From: Advenella kashmirensis W13003
Lineage (GTDB): Bacteria; Pseudomonadota; Gammaproteobacteria; Burkholderiales; Burkholderiaceae_B
Direction of reading: 5' to 3'
Assembly: GCF_000506985.1 (NCBI RefSeq)
Contig: NZ_KI650979.1
Location: forward strand, 2,335,046 to 2,399,045
DNA length: 64,000 bases
In this document: positions 52,334-61,615 of the stretch, in pieces
Position numbering within the stretch: the first letter of the stretch is position 1
Layout: each line of letters starts with the position of its first letter
Notes under the pieces: generated by a model
Seen by the model: only the letters and a program-made list of their open reading frames with translations
Told to the model about the DNA's origin: nothing
The model's database searches: none
Position numbers and translations under genes: made by a program

Positions 52334-53451
52334 GATTGAGCCTCGTTCGGAACGCGGAAGCGTGCGCTGGAAAACGGCGCGATCATTCCGGCGGATTCTC
52401 CGTGCAAAATCCAGCCGGGAATGGTGAAAACGTGGTTGGCGGCCAGCGTGACGCCGCTATGGCAGGTGACGACATAGGCGCCGGGCATGTCGGTCGATTC
52501 CTCGTATATCGGCATGCCGTCGGGCGACATGATCCGCAGGGCTGCCCAACAGCGCACGATGCGCATGTCCGCCAGAACCGGGAAATAGTCGATGGCGCGT
52601 TGGGCAATAGCCTGTTGCAGCGACAGGCGAGTGGTATCGTCGTATCCCACATCCTCCAGCGAGTCGCCGATTTGTATCGTGCCTTCGTTGGTCTGCCGTA
52701 CATGCATGGTGGGGTAGGACAGAAACGGAGCGCAGCGCTCGCCGATCATGACCTGGCCCTGATTGGGTGTGACCGGCACATTCAGTCCAACGAACTCGCC
52801 CAGACGCCGGTTACCCAGGCCGGCGCACAGCACGACTTTGCTGCCGGAAAATTGTTCGCCCGCCGCAGTTGAAACAACAAAGCGGCCTGCCCGCTTGTCT
52901 ATTGCCTGAACCTTATTATTGTAGCGATAGTCTACGCCCAGTTGACGAGCCCCCTGTTGCAGGGCGGGGAGCAGGCGCAAGGGATTGGCGTGACCGTCCA
53001 TGGGGGTGTAACAGGCGCCGATCACTTTAGGTCCGATGGTGGGGATGCGCTTGCGAATCTCGGCCGGCGCCAGCAACGTATAGTCATATTTTTCATCGAC
53101 GGATGCCTGGATGCTTTGCATCACCTGAACACGCGCGTCCATATCGGCCTGGTTCGTAAAGAAAATGAACCCGCCCGGCTGCTGCAGAAACGGGTCGATG
53201 CCTGTGCGCTGCGTGAGTTCGCTGGCCAGCGCCGACCAGTGGCGCGCCGATTGCATGGTCCAGCGGGCGTAGGGTGAAAAGCCGTAGCCTTTGCCTTGCA
53301 CCCAGACCAGTCCGAAATTGCCGCGGGAGGCGCGAAAAGCGATATCGCCTTCGTCCAGCATGGTCACGCGAGCGCCGTGGCGGGCCAATCCGTAGGCCAC
53401 GCTTGACCCGACAATGCCGCCGCCTATCACAATAATGTCCGTGTTATGCAT
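52330..53451 (-). CDS. DAO-type FAD catalytic subunit of opine-oxidase/HcnC-type dehydrogenase
   Basis: A 373-residue DAO-family protein: FAD motif DIIVIGGGIVGSSVAYGLARHG near the N-terminus (landmark), RASRGNFGLVWVQGKG, and VVTCHSGVTLAANHVFTIP at the C-terminus. In HcnABC and opine oxidases this subunit removes hydride from the C-N bond. Family substrates include glycine, octopine/nopaline and D-hydroxyproline; sequence alone does not choose. ATG 53451 with AAAAGG before it is preferred over the TTG 15 bases upstream. Confidence 0.9.
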   Translation of the reverse strand: MHNTDIIVIGGGIVGSSVAYGLARHGARVTMLDEGDIAFRASRGNFGLVWVQGKGYGFSPYARWTMQSARHWSALASELTQRTGIDPFLQQPGGFIFFTNQADMDARVQVMQSIQASVDEKYDYTLLAPAEIRKRIPTIGPKVIGACYTPMDGHANPLRLLPALQQGARQLGVDYRYNNKVQAIDKRAGRFVVSTAAGEQFSGSKVVLCAGLGNRRLGEFVGLNVPVTPNQGQVMIGERCAPFLSYPTMHVRQTNEGTIQIGDSLEDVGYDDTTRLSLQQAIAQRAIDYFPVLADMRIVRCWAALRIMSPDGMPIYEESTDMPGAYVVTCHSGVTLAANHVFTIPGWILHGESAGMIAPFSSARFRVPNEAQS

Positions 53452-53452
53452 A

Positions 53453-54247
53453 TCAACCTTTTCCAATCAACACTTTATCCAGTCCCACCAGGCGATCCAT
53501 CAGGATCATCATTATGGCAGTTGCAATGATCAGAATGGCCGACACCGAGGTGATCAGCGGGTCGATGGTTTGCGCAATGTGGTTGTACATCCAGACCGGC
53601 AAGGTGGTGGTGCCGGGTGTCGCCACGAATACAGTCATGGTCAGTTCATCAAAACTCTGGATGAACGACAGCAGCCAGCCGCCGGTCAGTCCGGGCAGAA
53701 TCAGCGGCAGGATGATGCGCGTGTGGACGCTCCATTTTCCGGCACCCAGCGAACGGGCGGCCATTTCGACTTCGCGGTCCATGCCAGTTGCCGATGCCAG
53801 CACCAGCCGCAGGGCATAGGGGAAGATGAAAATCACGTGTGTCATTGTCAGCCAGAAGACTGAGCCCGAGAGTCCCGCCAGGTTGAAAAAGCGCAAAAAC
53901 GCCACACCCAGCACAACGTTTGGAATCATGAGCGGCGACATCAGGAAGGCATTGATGGCATCGCGACCCGCAAACCGATAACGAGTCAACGCCAGCGCCG
54001 CAGGCACCGCCAGACAGACCGCGATGGAGGATGAAAACGTAGCCAGTTTAAGAGACAGCCAGAAAGACTCAACGATTCTGGGCTCGTCCAGGACCGCCTG
54101 ATACCATCGCAGGGACAGGCCATCGGTCGGATAGGAAATGAATCCCTTGTCCGTGAACGAGACGATCATCACGATGACCAGCGGCGCAAGCAGGAACACC
54201 ATGAATGCGGTATGAAAAAGCAACGACAATGTTTTATTGCGTTTCAT
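53453..54247 (-). CDS. PotC-like ABC transporter permease
   Basis: A 264-residue permease with six helices (first at about 8-30) and the EAA loop EMAARSLGAGKWSVHTRIILP. The profile is that of the second permease of spermidine/putrescine/opine-type importers. ATG 54247 overlaps the stop of the first permease (ATGA). The stop is 1 base before the DAO gene start. Confidence 0.9.
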   Translation of the reverse strand: MKRNKTLSLLFHTAFMVFLLAPLVIVMIVSFTDKGFISYPTDGLSLRWYQAVLDEPRIVESFWLSLKLATFSSSIAVCLAVPAALALTRYRFAGRDAINAFLMSPLMIPNVVLGVAFLRFFNLAGLSGSVFWLTMTHVIFIFPYALRLVLASATGMDREVEMAARSLGAGKWSVHTRIILPLILPGLTGGWLLSFIQSFDELTMTVFVATPGTTTLPVWMYNHIAQTIDPLITSVSAILIIATAIMMILMDRLVGLDKVLIGKG

Positions 54248-55107
54248 GCCGGGTCTCCACTGGCGAAGATCATACGGTACTTCCTTTCGGTGTAATAATT
54301 CAGCCCCATGATGACGACGATGTTTGCGATCAGCAACAGCACCACGATGGCTGCGCCCAGCGGCCAGTTCAATGTGTTGAGAAATTCGTCGTAGGCTGCG
54401 GTTGCAACCACCTTCAGGCGGCGGCCGCCGAGGATGGCCGGCGTTGCAAAGGCGGAGGCGGACAGGGCGAAAACGATGATGGAGCCCGACAGCACGCCTG
54501 GCATGAGTTGCGGAAAGATAATGCGCCGGAATACGGTGAGTGGCGAGCCGCCAAGGGACCGGCCTGCATGTTCCACGGTGGGATCCAGCTTGCGCAGCGT
54601 GGCCCAGATGGAAATGATCATGAAAGGAACCATAACGTGTACCAGGCCAATGACCATCCCCGTGAAGGTAAAGGTGAGCCGGATAGGCGACTCGATGAGG
54701 CCCAGCAAGAGCAGCGTGTCGTTGATGAGTCCCTGGCGGCCCATCAGGATCGACCAGCCCAGCGTGCGGACAACAACGGAAACCAATAGCGGTCCCAGGA
54801 CGAGCACCAGGAAGATACCGCGCCAGGGGGCGCGCATGCGGGCCAGGATCAGCGTTTCGGGAATGCCCAGGACAAGGCAGATCACGGTCACCAGCAAGGC
54901 CATGCCGGCGGTGCGCAGAAAGATTTCGCCGTAAAAGGGATCGGTGATAATGGTGAAGTAGTTTCCCGGCGAGAAGTCGGGAATCACGCCGGTCGTCCCG
55001 TTGAATGCGTAGAACGACAAAATCGCCACCAGCAGCAGGGGGATGACAAGCAGGCCGCAAAACAGCAGCAGGGCGGGAGAAAGCAAGAGGTAGGGGTCTT
55101 TGCGCAT
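54244..55107 (-). CDS. PotB-like ABC transporter permease
   Basis: A 287-residue permease with six helices (first at about 8-30; LLLSPALLLFCGLLVIPLLLV) and the EAA loop EHAGRSLGGSPLTVFRRIIFP. ATG 55107 has GGTGG at suitable distance; a GTG nine bases upstream is the alternative. It pairs with the PotC-like permease. Confidence 0.9.
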   Translation of the reverse strand: MRKDPYLLLSPALLLFCGLLVIPLLLVAILSFYAFNGTTGVIPDFSPGNYFTIITDPFYGEIFLRTAGMALLVTVICLVLGIPETLILARMRAPWRGIFLVLVLGPLLVSVVVRTLGWSILMGRQGLINDTLLLLGLIESPIRLTFTFTGMVIGLVHVMVPFMIISIWATLRKLDPTVEHAGRSLGGSPLTVFRRIIFPQLMPGVLSGSIIVFALSASAFATPAILGGRRLKVVATAAYDEFLNTLNWPLGAAIVVLLLIANIVVIMGLNYYTERKYRMIFASGDPA

Positions 55108-55121
55108 GCCGGCCACCGTAT

Positions 55122-56180
55122 CTACTGTTGTTCCGCGATGATGCGCAGATGGCGATTGTGCCAGTCCAGCATCACCGGCTCGTCTGGCCGTGCTTCAAGT
55201 GTTTGCGTCGACACGAACCAGGCGCCCAGCGCAGTGTGCACTTCGCATAGCCAATGGGAGCCCAGAAAGACGGCTTCGAATAGCGTGCCGGGCAGTTTGC
55301 CGCTTGCACCCGCTGTCGCGATACTGACATTTTCCGGCCGAATCATGATATGGGCCTTACCCGCGCAAAAGGGATGGTTGTCGGGCAGGCACACGTCGAA
55401 TGTCAGGTCCCCTGTATTGACTTCATAACCCTGGCCGGCATTGCGGGCAATGACGCCTTCGAAGACGTTGGCACGTCCCAGAAAGCCCGATACAAAAAGC
55501 GTTTTGGGATTGTGATAGACCTCCATGGGTGAAGCCAGTTGCTGCACGCAGCCGTCATTCATCAGCGCGATCCGGTCGCTCATCGTCATCGCTTCGGTCT
55601 GGTCATGCGTCACCAGAATCGTGGTTACACCCAGTTTGCGCTGGATCCGGCGCAGTTCGATATGCATGTTTTCCCGCAACTTGGCGTCCAGGTTGGACAT
55701 GGGCTCATCCAGCAGCAACAGCCGCGGGCGGATTGCCAGCGAGCGGGCGATGGCCACACGCTGGCGCTGGCCGCCCGACAACTGCGCCGGATAGCGCTCT
55801 CCCATGCCGGACAGACTGACCATGTCGAGCACCTCGCGGGTGCGATCCAGTCTTTCGTTTTTAGGAAGACGGCGCATTTGCAGGCCGAAACCGATATTTT
55901 CGTCCACGGTCATATGGGGGAACAGGGCGTAGCTCTGGAATACCACACCGATATCGCGCTTTTCCGGCGGCATATCAGTCAGATCGGTACCGTCCAGAAT
56001 CACCTGGCCCCGCGTGGGTTCAGTGAAGCCTGCGATCATTTGCAGGGTCGTGGCCTTGCCGCAGCCCGATGGCCCCAGCAGCGAAACGAACTCGCCGCGC
56101 TCGATATCCAGATTCATCGATTTGACCACTTGCGCCGAGCCGTAGTCTTTGCCCAGGTTCTTGACCGATAAAAAACTCAT
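55122..56180 (-). CDS. PotA-like ABC transporter ATPase with altered Walker A
   Basis: A 352-residue ATPase of the spermidine/Fe3+/opine group: nucleotide domain (1-235) plus a C-terminal TOBE domain (about 270-345). Q-loop GVVFQSYALFPHMTV, signature LSGGQRQRVAIARSLA, Walker B LLLLDEPMSNLD and the switch His in LVTHDQTEAM are normal. Walker A reads GPSGCGK-A-T: Ala43 replaces the Thr/Ser that coordinates Mg2+. The codon is GCC, one base from ACC. ATPase activity may be reduced, or the substitution may be tolerated or a sequence error. Confidence 0.92.
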   Translation of the reverse strand: MSFLSVKNLGKDYGSAQVVKSMNLDIERGEFVSLLGPSGCGKATTLQMIAGFTEPTRGQVILDGTDLTDMPPEKRDIGVVFQSYALFPHMTVDENIGFGLQMRRLPKNERLDRTREVLDMVSLSGMGERYPAQLSGGQRQRVAIARSLAIRPRLLLLDEPMSNLDAKLRENMHIELRRIQRKLGVTTILVTHDQTEAMTMSDRIALMNDGCVQQLASPMEVYHNPKTLFVSGFLGRANVFEGVIARNAGQGYEVNTGDLTFDVCLPDNHPFCAGKAHIMIRPENVSIATAGASGKLPGTLFEAVFLGSHWLCEVHTALGAWFVSTQTLEARPDEPVMLDWHNRHLRIIAEQQ

Positions 56181-57218
56181 TTATCGCTCCACCGTCCGGT
56201 TCCAGCGGTCGTTCCATTCTGCCCGTTTTTTATTTACGATATCCCAGTCAGTCTTTTCGAGTTTGTCGACCGCATCGCCATACACGACACGCTGTGCATC
56301 ATCTCCTGTCAACTTGACTGTCTTGTTGACCGGTCCCCAGCTTTGGGTGCGTGCGAAAATCACTTGTACTTCGGGCGTGGCCAGGTATTGCACCAGTTTT
56401 TGCGCCAGTTGCGGCACATCGCTTTTGACGACCGGACAGGCGGCGGTCAATAGCGCCATAGCGCCTTCTTTCGGATAGACGAATTTGACAGGAAAGCCTG
56501 TTGCCTTCAGGGCTTCCACCCGGCCATTGCCCCATACGCCAAGGATGGCTTCTCCGTTTTGAAATAACGAGGTCATGCCGCCGGGCGACGGTTCCCATGC
56601 CAATACGTTCGGATTGATTTTTTTGATCATGGCATCGAATCCGGGATCCGGGTTCTTTTCGCTCCCGCCGTTGAGCTTGGCGAATTTGAGCAGGGTATGC
56701 AGGCCATACGTATTGTTCAGCGGTGGAATCACGATGCGCTGTTCCAATTGCGGATTCTCAAGATCATGCCACGAGGTGGGCGGCTTCAGTCCTTCTTTTT
56801 TGTATGCTTCTTCGTTATAGAACAGTCCTGTGGCCACCAGGCCTATGCCCAGCGCATTGGGGCCGATATCGGCGATAGGATACAGATCCTTGTAGACGGG
56901 GGCCTGTTTGTCGATTTTTTCACAGAAGCCGAATTGCACAGCCTGGTACATGGGGCCGTCATCCAGCATGACAACATCCAGTTCCGGATTGTTTTTCTGC
57001 GCCTGCAGCTTGCCCAGCGTATCGGTCGAGTTGCCGGGGACGTAGACGACCCTGACGTTATTGGCTTTTTCAAATGCCGGCAGGACATCTTCTTCGAATG
57101 CTTTCTGTGTGGAACCGCCATAAGAGCCGAGATATAGCGTCGGCGTTTGTGCATACACCATTGAGGCCGCCGGCCCCAGTAAACCAGTTATTGCAATTGT
57201 CATAAGCTTGCGTTTCAT
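56181..57218 (-). CDS. PotD/opine-type ABC transporter substrate-binding protein
   Basis: A 345-residue periplasmic protein with a signal peptide (cut near VYA-QTPTL). The extracellular solute-binding type I fold shows in LYLGSYGGSTQKAFEEDVLPAFE, VVMLDDGPMYQA, GIGLVATGLFYNEEAYKK and GGMTSLFQNGEAILGVWGNG (landmarks). Such proteins bind polyamines, opines or related cationic compounds. It is the first gene of the nine-gene operon, directly behind a strong promoter. Confidence 0.9.
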   Translation of the reverse strand: MKRKLMTIAITGLLGPAASMVYAQTPTLYLGSYGGSTQKAFEEDVLPAFEKANNVRVVYVPGNSTDTLGKLQAQKNNPELDVVMLDDGPMYQAVQFGFCEKIDKQAPVYKDLYPIADIGPNALGIGLVATGLFYNEEAYKKEGLKPPTSWHDLENPQLEQRIVIPPLNNTYGLHTLLKFAKLNGGSEKNPDPGFDAMIKKINPNVLAWEPSPGGMTSLFQNGEAILGVWGNGRVEALKATGFPVKFVYPKEGAMALLTAACPVVKSDVPQLAQKLVQYLATPEVQVIFARTQSWGPVNKTVKLTGDDAQRVVYGDAVDKLEKTDWDIVNKKRAEWNDRWNRTVER

Positions 57219-57254
57219 CGTAGTCTCCGTGGTGTGAAGGACAGCATACGGAGA

Positions 57255-57283
57255 ACAATAGAGAACCGCGTCGTTTATGTAAA
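57255..57283 (-). promoter_or_regulatory. Promoter of the opine-oxidase/ABC operon
   Basis: On the minus strand TTTACA (57283-57278), a 17-bp spacer and TATTGT (57260-57255) lie 37 bp before the binding-protein ATG. Confidence 0.65.
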
Positions 57284-57302
57284 ATGCTTTTTTTTGCTCC
57301 GT

Positions 57303-57321
57303 CCATAATATGATGTTATGG
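57303..57321. promoter_or_regulatory. LysR-type binding box
   Basis: CCATAA-7-TTATGG is a perfect inverted repeat containing a T-N11-A core. Its centre is about 63 bp upstream of the predicted start of transcription, the usual LysR activation site. Confidence 0.65.
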
Positions 57322-57344
57322 CATCAGTCGCTGTAATCACCATG

Positions 57345-58253
57345 TTAGAGCAGTTTGCCATTTTGGGCGATCGCCAGTGTTACGCTGGTTTTGACATAGT
57401 GCACAAAATCCCGCATGACGCCCAGTGTCGGTTTATCTGCACGATAAAGCGCACTGAAATGGACCATGAGCCTGGGTGAAAAATTTCGGAAAACAATGTT
57501 GTTTCCTGGATAAGTGAGAACCGTGATGGCATCGACAATAGCCAGGCATTGTCCCGATTCGACGAACGCACACATGGTTTGCGATGTGTTGGTATCGATG
57601 TTGGAAAAAACCTTGATGCCATGCGATACCAGCAGCAGCCCAAACGCCTGTCGCGTGTCCATGTCATGAGAGCCCATAATCATGGTTTGTCCCTGCAGAT
57701 CGGTCACGTGGATTTCGCTTTTATGCGCCAGCGGGTGATTGCGTGGGATGGCGATTTTTGAGTCCAGCGAGAACAGATGCTCACCCAGCGGGCTGGGGTA
57801 TTCGCTGGATAGAATCACCATGCCCATATCGCATTTGGCATTCTGCACCATGTCCATGATGGTTGTGGAGGCGTGGCTTGTCAGCTTGACCGATAAGTCG
57901 GTATGCGTTTGCATGAAGTGATGCAGCAGGAAGGGTAGCGCATTCGATGCCAGACAGGGTGCCGCAGCAATGTGGAACTGACCTTTTTGAGCCTTCTGGA
58001 TCTGGCTGGCGGCATAGGCAATTTCCTTGACCCCGAGCAGACTGCGCTCGACTTCCTTAAAGAGCTCCTCGGCTTCGTGGGTCGGGAACAGGCGTCCCTG
58101 GCGGCGCTCGAAAAGGGGAAACCCGACAGACGCTTCAAGATCAGAAATCAACCGCGTGGTGGCCGGTTGGGAGATGCACAGGAACTCAGCGGCCTTGGTG
58201 ACGGTACGACTGATCATGAGTGCGCGAAACGCTTCGAGTTGTCTTAAGGTCAT
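57345..58253 (-). CDS. LysR-family transcriptional regulator
   Basis: A 302-residue LysR protein: HTH at about 1-60 (VTKAAEFLCISQPATTRLISDLE, landmark) and an effector domain at about 90-295. It resembles the NocR/OccR-like regulators of opine catabolism in layout and place. It is encoded directly upstream of the binding-protein gene on the same strand, with the LysR box between them, so it is the probable activator of the operon. Confidence 0.9.
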   Translation of the reverse strand: MTLRQLEAFRALMISRTVTKAAEFLCISQPATTRLISDLEASVGFPLFERRQGRLFPTHEAEELFKEVERSLLGVKEIAYAASQIQKAQKGQFHIAAAPCLASNALPFLLHHFMQTHTDLSVKLTSHASTTIMDMVQNAKCDMGMVILSSEYPSPLGEHLFSLDSKIAIPRNHPLAHKSEIHVTDLQGQTMIMGSHDMDTRQAFGLLLVSHGIKVFSNIDTNTSQTMCAFVESGQCLAIVDAITVLTYPGNNIVFRNFSPRLMVHFSALYRADKPTLGVMRDFVHYVKTSVTLAIAQNGKLL

Positions 58254-58604
58254 TGTTTATTGCAATTGGGTTCGAGTGACAGGAATGGAGCAGCGCACAC
58301 AGTTGTAATCGCGGCCGGATATTAAACGGAGAGGATTACGGGGCAGGTGCCTGTCCCCTAGGGATAATACCAACCTCTTGCCTTATGCAACAGAAAATTG
58401 ACAACGAATATATTTGATTTTTATTCTCCGTCTGGCACAGACGCCAGTTGGCCGGTAACGGCGAACGGCACGTGACTGGGTTTTGAGCCGTTGCCGCAGG
58501 CACGACGAAGCAGAAGCGGAGAATGCAGGAATGGTCAATAATTATGCCAGGCGCGGGCTGGATGCCGGGCCCTTACGGGCCCGTTACGCACTACGCTGTT
58601 TATC
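58254..58604. other. 351-bp intergenic region with hairpins, no gene seen
   Basis: It holds a GGGGCAGG-TG-CCTGTCCCC near-palindrome (58340-58358) of the kind seen in dispersed REP-like repeats of related genera. Also present are a 10-bp imperfect stem (58453-58462 with 58487-58496) and CGGGCCC-TTAC-GGGCCCG (58566-58583), 22 bp beyond the tctA stop. The last may help end tctCBA transcription, though no T-run follows on the minus strand. Confidence 0.45.
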
Positions 58605-60095
58605 CTACGCCGCCTTGCGCAGTCTTTTCAACACCACTGGCGCCAGCAGGAACAACGCCGATATGCTCAAAATGACAATCGAAATCGGCGTTTCAACAAG
58701 CACAGCGGGATTGCCTTCTGCCGCAGCCAGGGCTGTTCGGAGCTGGTTCTCTGCCATGGGACCCAGGATCAGGCCAATCAGGATCGGCGCCACGGGAAAA
58801 TCATAGACCCGCATCACATACCCCATCAGACCGACTACAACCATGCAGGCAAGGTCAAAGGTGGAGCCCGAGACGCCCCAGATACCTATCATGGCGAACA
58901 CCAGGATACCCGCATACAGTTGTGGTTTGGGAATCAGCAGCAACTTTACCCAGATGCCCACCAGCGGCAGGTTCAGAATCAGCAGCATGACGTTGCCGAC
59001 ATACAGAGAGGCGATCAGACCCCAGATCAGTTCCGGATTGGAGGTGAAGAGGAACGGGCCGGGCTGAAGTCCAAAGTTCTGGAAGGCAGCCAGCAGAATG
59101 GCTGCCGTGGCAGAGGTGGGCAGGCCCAACGTCAGCAAGGGCACCAATACCCCGGCTGCCGCGGCATTGTTGGCCGCTTCCGGACCGGCCACGCCTTCAA
59201 TGGCGCCGACGGTACCGAATTCTTCCTTCTTCTTGCACAGTTTCTTTTCTAGCGTATAGGACAGCATGGTCGGGATTTCCGATCCGCCGCCGGGCAGGGC
59301 ACCCATCGGGAAGCCAATCGCCGTGCCGCGCATCCAGGGCATGAACGAGCGCTTCCAGTCGTCTTTTGTCATCCATAATCCGCCCTTGATGGGTAGGATG
59401 TCGTCACGTTGATGGCGATAGCGGCTGGCGACATAAATAATTTCGCCAATGGCAAAGAGCGACACCAGCACGACGGTCAGTTCCATGCCGTCCAGCAGCG
59501 AGCTGATGCCAAATGTCATACGTGGCTGACCGGTCATTTTGTCGATGCCGATCACGCCAAAGGCCAGGCCGATGAAAAGTGAAATAAAGCCACGCACCCG
59601 CGAGGTTCCCATCACAACAGCCACTGACGTAAAAGCCAGCACAGTTAGCGCAAAGTAATCTGCCGGTTTGAAATAAAAGGCCAGTTCTGCAATGGAAGGA
59701 GCCGCGAAAGTCAGCAGGACGGTGGCAATCGTGCCGGCGACGAAAGAGCCAACAGCTGCCGTCGCCAGTGCCGCCGCCCCGCGACCCGAACGGGCCATCT
59801 TGTTGCCTTCCAGCGCCGTCATCATTGATCCGGCTTCCCCCGGCGTATTGATCAGGATGGAGGTGGTGGAGCCGCCATACATGGCGCCATACAGGACCCC
59901 GGCGAACATGATGAATGCAGAGACAGGTCCAACTGAAACGGTGACAGGCAACAGCAGGGCAATGGTCAGTGCAGGGCCGATGCCCGGCAGGATGCCGATG
60001 GCCGTGCCCAGAATGGAACCCACCAATGCCCAGAAAAGGTTCATGGGCTGCAGGGCGATATCAAAACCCTGCAAAAGTAAGCCGAAGGTGTCCAT
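58605..60095 (-). CDS. tctA: Tripartite tricarboxylate transporter, large membrane subunit TctA
   Basis: A 496-residue membrane protein with about 12 hydrophobic segments. The family motifs [19 protein letters not shown] and [17 protein letters not shown] (substrate/translocation region) and [16 protein letters not shown] are present. TctA works with TctB and the periplasmic TctC to import citrate or other carboxylates using an ion gradient. It follows tctB directly (stop and start adjacent). Confidence 0.95.
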   Translation of the reverse strand: MDTFGLLLQGFDIALQPMNLFWALVGSILGTAIGILPGIGPALTIALLLPVTVSVGPVSAFIMFAGVLYGAMYGGSTTSILINTPGEAGSMMTALEGNKMARSGRGAAALATAAVGSFVAGTIATVLLTFAAPSIAELAFYFKPADYFALTVLAFTSVAVVMGTSRVRGFISLFIGLAFGVIGIDKMTGQPRMTFGISSLLDGMELTVVLVSLFAIGEIIYVASRYRHQRDDILPIKGGLWMTKDDWKRSFMPWMRGTAIGFPMGALPGGGSEIPTMLSYTLEKKLCKKKEEFGTVGAIEGVAGPEAANNAAAAGVLVPLLTLGLPTSATAAILLAAFQNFGLQPGPFLFTSNPELIWGLIASLYVGNVMLLILNLPLVGIWVKLLLIPKPQLYAGILVFAMIGIWGVSGSTFDLACMVVVGLMGYVMRVYDFPVAPILIGLILGPMAENQLRTALAAAEGNPAVLVETPISIVILSISALFLLAPVVLKRLRKAA

Positions 60096-60638
60096 TCAGA
60101 AGCCTGCCACGGGAAGAAAACCGCCGAGCTGCAGGCCCAGGCGGGAGAAGAGAAACCAGCACAGGCCGCCCAGGATGGCGCCGGTGATCAGGTCAATAAT
60201 GGTTTTTTTTGAGCCGAAGGCACGGGCCACCAGGGTGAACGAAATCATGGCAGTAATAGGAAGGCCCAGCGTTTCCATCGTTAGCGCAGGTACGATCGTG
60301 GCAGCAACGGCAGTGAAAAAGGCCGGTTTATCCATGGGCATATCGCCCGTTGCATTTTCCGTATCCTGGGCGGCGAATTGCTCACCGCGCGAAATCTGGA
60401 CCAGCAGCAAAATACCCAACAGCACCAGGCCAGCACCGGCCACCGTCACAAACATGCCTGGGCCGATCGCTGCGTATTGAGCGGTGGCCGGTAGCGTTGT
60501 GGTGGCGTACAGGCACACGCATCCCATGAGAATGACTGCAATGCCCAGCCACCAGGGCCGGGGCGAGGCAGGCATGTCTGTTGCTGTCTGGCCGACCTCT
60601 GCCAATGAATCATTCTGCTTATTTTGCAAGGCCCGCAT
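60096..60638 (-). CDS. tctB: Tripartite tricarboxylate transporter, small membrane subunit TctB
   Basis: A 180-residue protein with four hydrophobic segments (about 30-52, 58-82, 108-135, 150-172), as in TctB. Its start lies 20 bases inside the tctC end; it stops one base before tctA. Confidence 0.88.
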   Translation of the reverse strand: MRALQNKQNDSLAEVGQTATDMPASPRPWWLGIAVILMGCVCLYATTTLPATAQYAAIGPGMFVTVAGAGLVLLGILLLVQISRGEQFAAQDTENATGDMPMDKPAFFTAVAATIVPALTMETLGLPITAMISFTLVARAFGSKKTIIDLITGAILGGLCWFLFSRLGLQLGGFLPVAGF

Positions 60639-61572
60639 CCTTCAGGATGGTGTTGATGCGATCGCTTTCTGCTTTGATGAAGGTCCCGAATTCAGGGCCT
60701 GCCATAAAGAAGGCATCCCAGCCCTGAGTGGCCAGTGTCTGTTTCCAGGGTTCGCTGTCGTTGAGTTTGGTGAAACGGTCGACCCAGAGTTTATAGTTGT
60801 CCTCGGGCATGTCGACGGAGCCGAGGATGCCGCGCCAGTTGGCCAGTTCAACATCGTAACCGGCTTCCTTGAAGGTGGGCGCGTCCAGCCCTTTCATGCG
60901 TTCTGCCGAGGTGATGCCCAGGATCTTGACCCGGCCAGCCTTGGCGAACTGTTGAAATTCAGAGATGCCGGAAATACCGGCCTTGAGTGTGCCGTTCACG
61001 ATCCCGGTGACCGTATCGGCGCCGCCCGCTTGCGGAATGTAATTCAGTTTGTTGACGGGGACATCACCGGCCTTGGCCAGCAGGGCCAGGGCAATATGAT
61101 CGACGCCACCAGCGGAGCCGCCGCCAACAGGCGTGCCACCTGGATTCTCTTTCAGGGCCTTGGCAAAGTCAGCCAGGGTTTTGTAGGGAGAGTCGGGTCT
61201 GACGGCAAGGACCAGATATTCCGCTGTCAGGCGCGCAACGGGCTTGAATTTGGACAGATCAATGGGCGATTTGTTCAGCGTGATGGCGCCCACCGTAATG
61301 GCGCCAAATACAGCCAGATTGTCGGGTTTGCCTGCCGAGCCGTTCTGGAACTCAGCCAGACCGATGGTGCCGCCTGCGCCGCCTTTGTTGGTGAAGTTGA
61401 CGCTACCGGTATAGATGCCCGCTTTGTTCATTGCAGAAAATGCCTGGCGCCCCGTGCCGTCCCAGCCGCCGCCGGGGTTGGCAGGCAGCATGACACTGAC
61501 CTGTGCGCTGGCCGCTGCCGTAAAAAATGTAGTGGCCGCTATGCACGACCGCAGTATGGCTGATAGTTTCAT
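60619..61572 (-). CDS. tctC: Tripartite tricarboxylate transporter receptor TctC
   Basis: A 317-residue periplasmic receptor with a signal peptide (cut near ASA-QVSVM). The loop is LPANPGGGWDGTGR, followed by NKGGAGGTIGLAEF, the TctC form with GGGWD rather than GGGTD. It is the only TctC/Bug protein in the window encoded with its own TctAB membrane pair. GGAG precedes the ATG. Confidence 0.93.
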   Translation of the reverse strand: MKLSAILRSCIAATTFFTAAASAQVSVMLPANPGGGWDGTGRQAFSAMNKAGIYTGSVNFTNKGGAGGTIGLAEFQNGSAGKPDNLAVFGAITVGAITLNKSPIDLSKFKPVARLTAEYLVLAVRPDSPYKTLADFAKALKENPGGTPVGGGSAGGVDHIALALLAKAGDVPVNKLNYIPQAGGADTVTGIVNGTLKAGISGISEFQQFAKAGRVKILGITSAERMKGLDAPTFKEAGYDVELANWRGILGSVDMPEDNYKLWVDRFTKLNDSEPWKQTLATQGWDAFFMAGPEFGTFIKAESDRINTILKDAGLAK

Positions 61573-61615
61573 GTCCGCTCCGAATGCTTTGTTGTATTTG
61601 GAAATTATTCGTCAA

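Noticed and set aside
52146..53451. Possibility that the three oxidase subunits are a true hydrogen cyanide synthase
   Set aside because: The subunit types match HcnABC, but linkage to a polyamine/opine-type transporter, RidA and a second oxidase favours a catabolic dehydrogenase; not fully excluded.
54248..55060. N-terminal extension of the PotC-like permease to 535 residues
   Set aside because: The extra part overlaps the PotB-like gene out of frame and is His/Arg-rich noise; ATG 54247 with ATGA coupling fits.
60484..61563. Plus-strand open frame of 359 codons
   Set aside because: Antisense to tctC and the start of tctB, which have family motifs, overlaps and a promoter.
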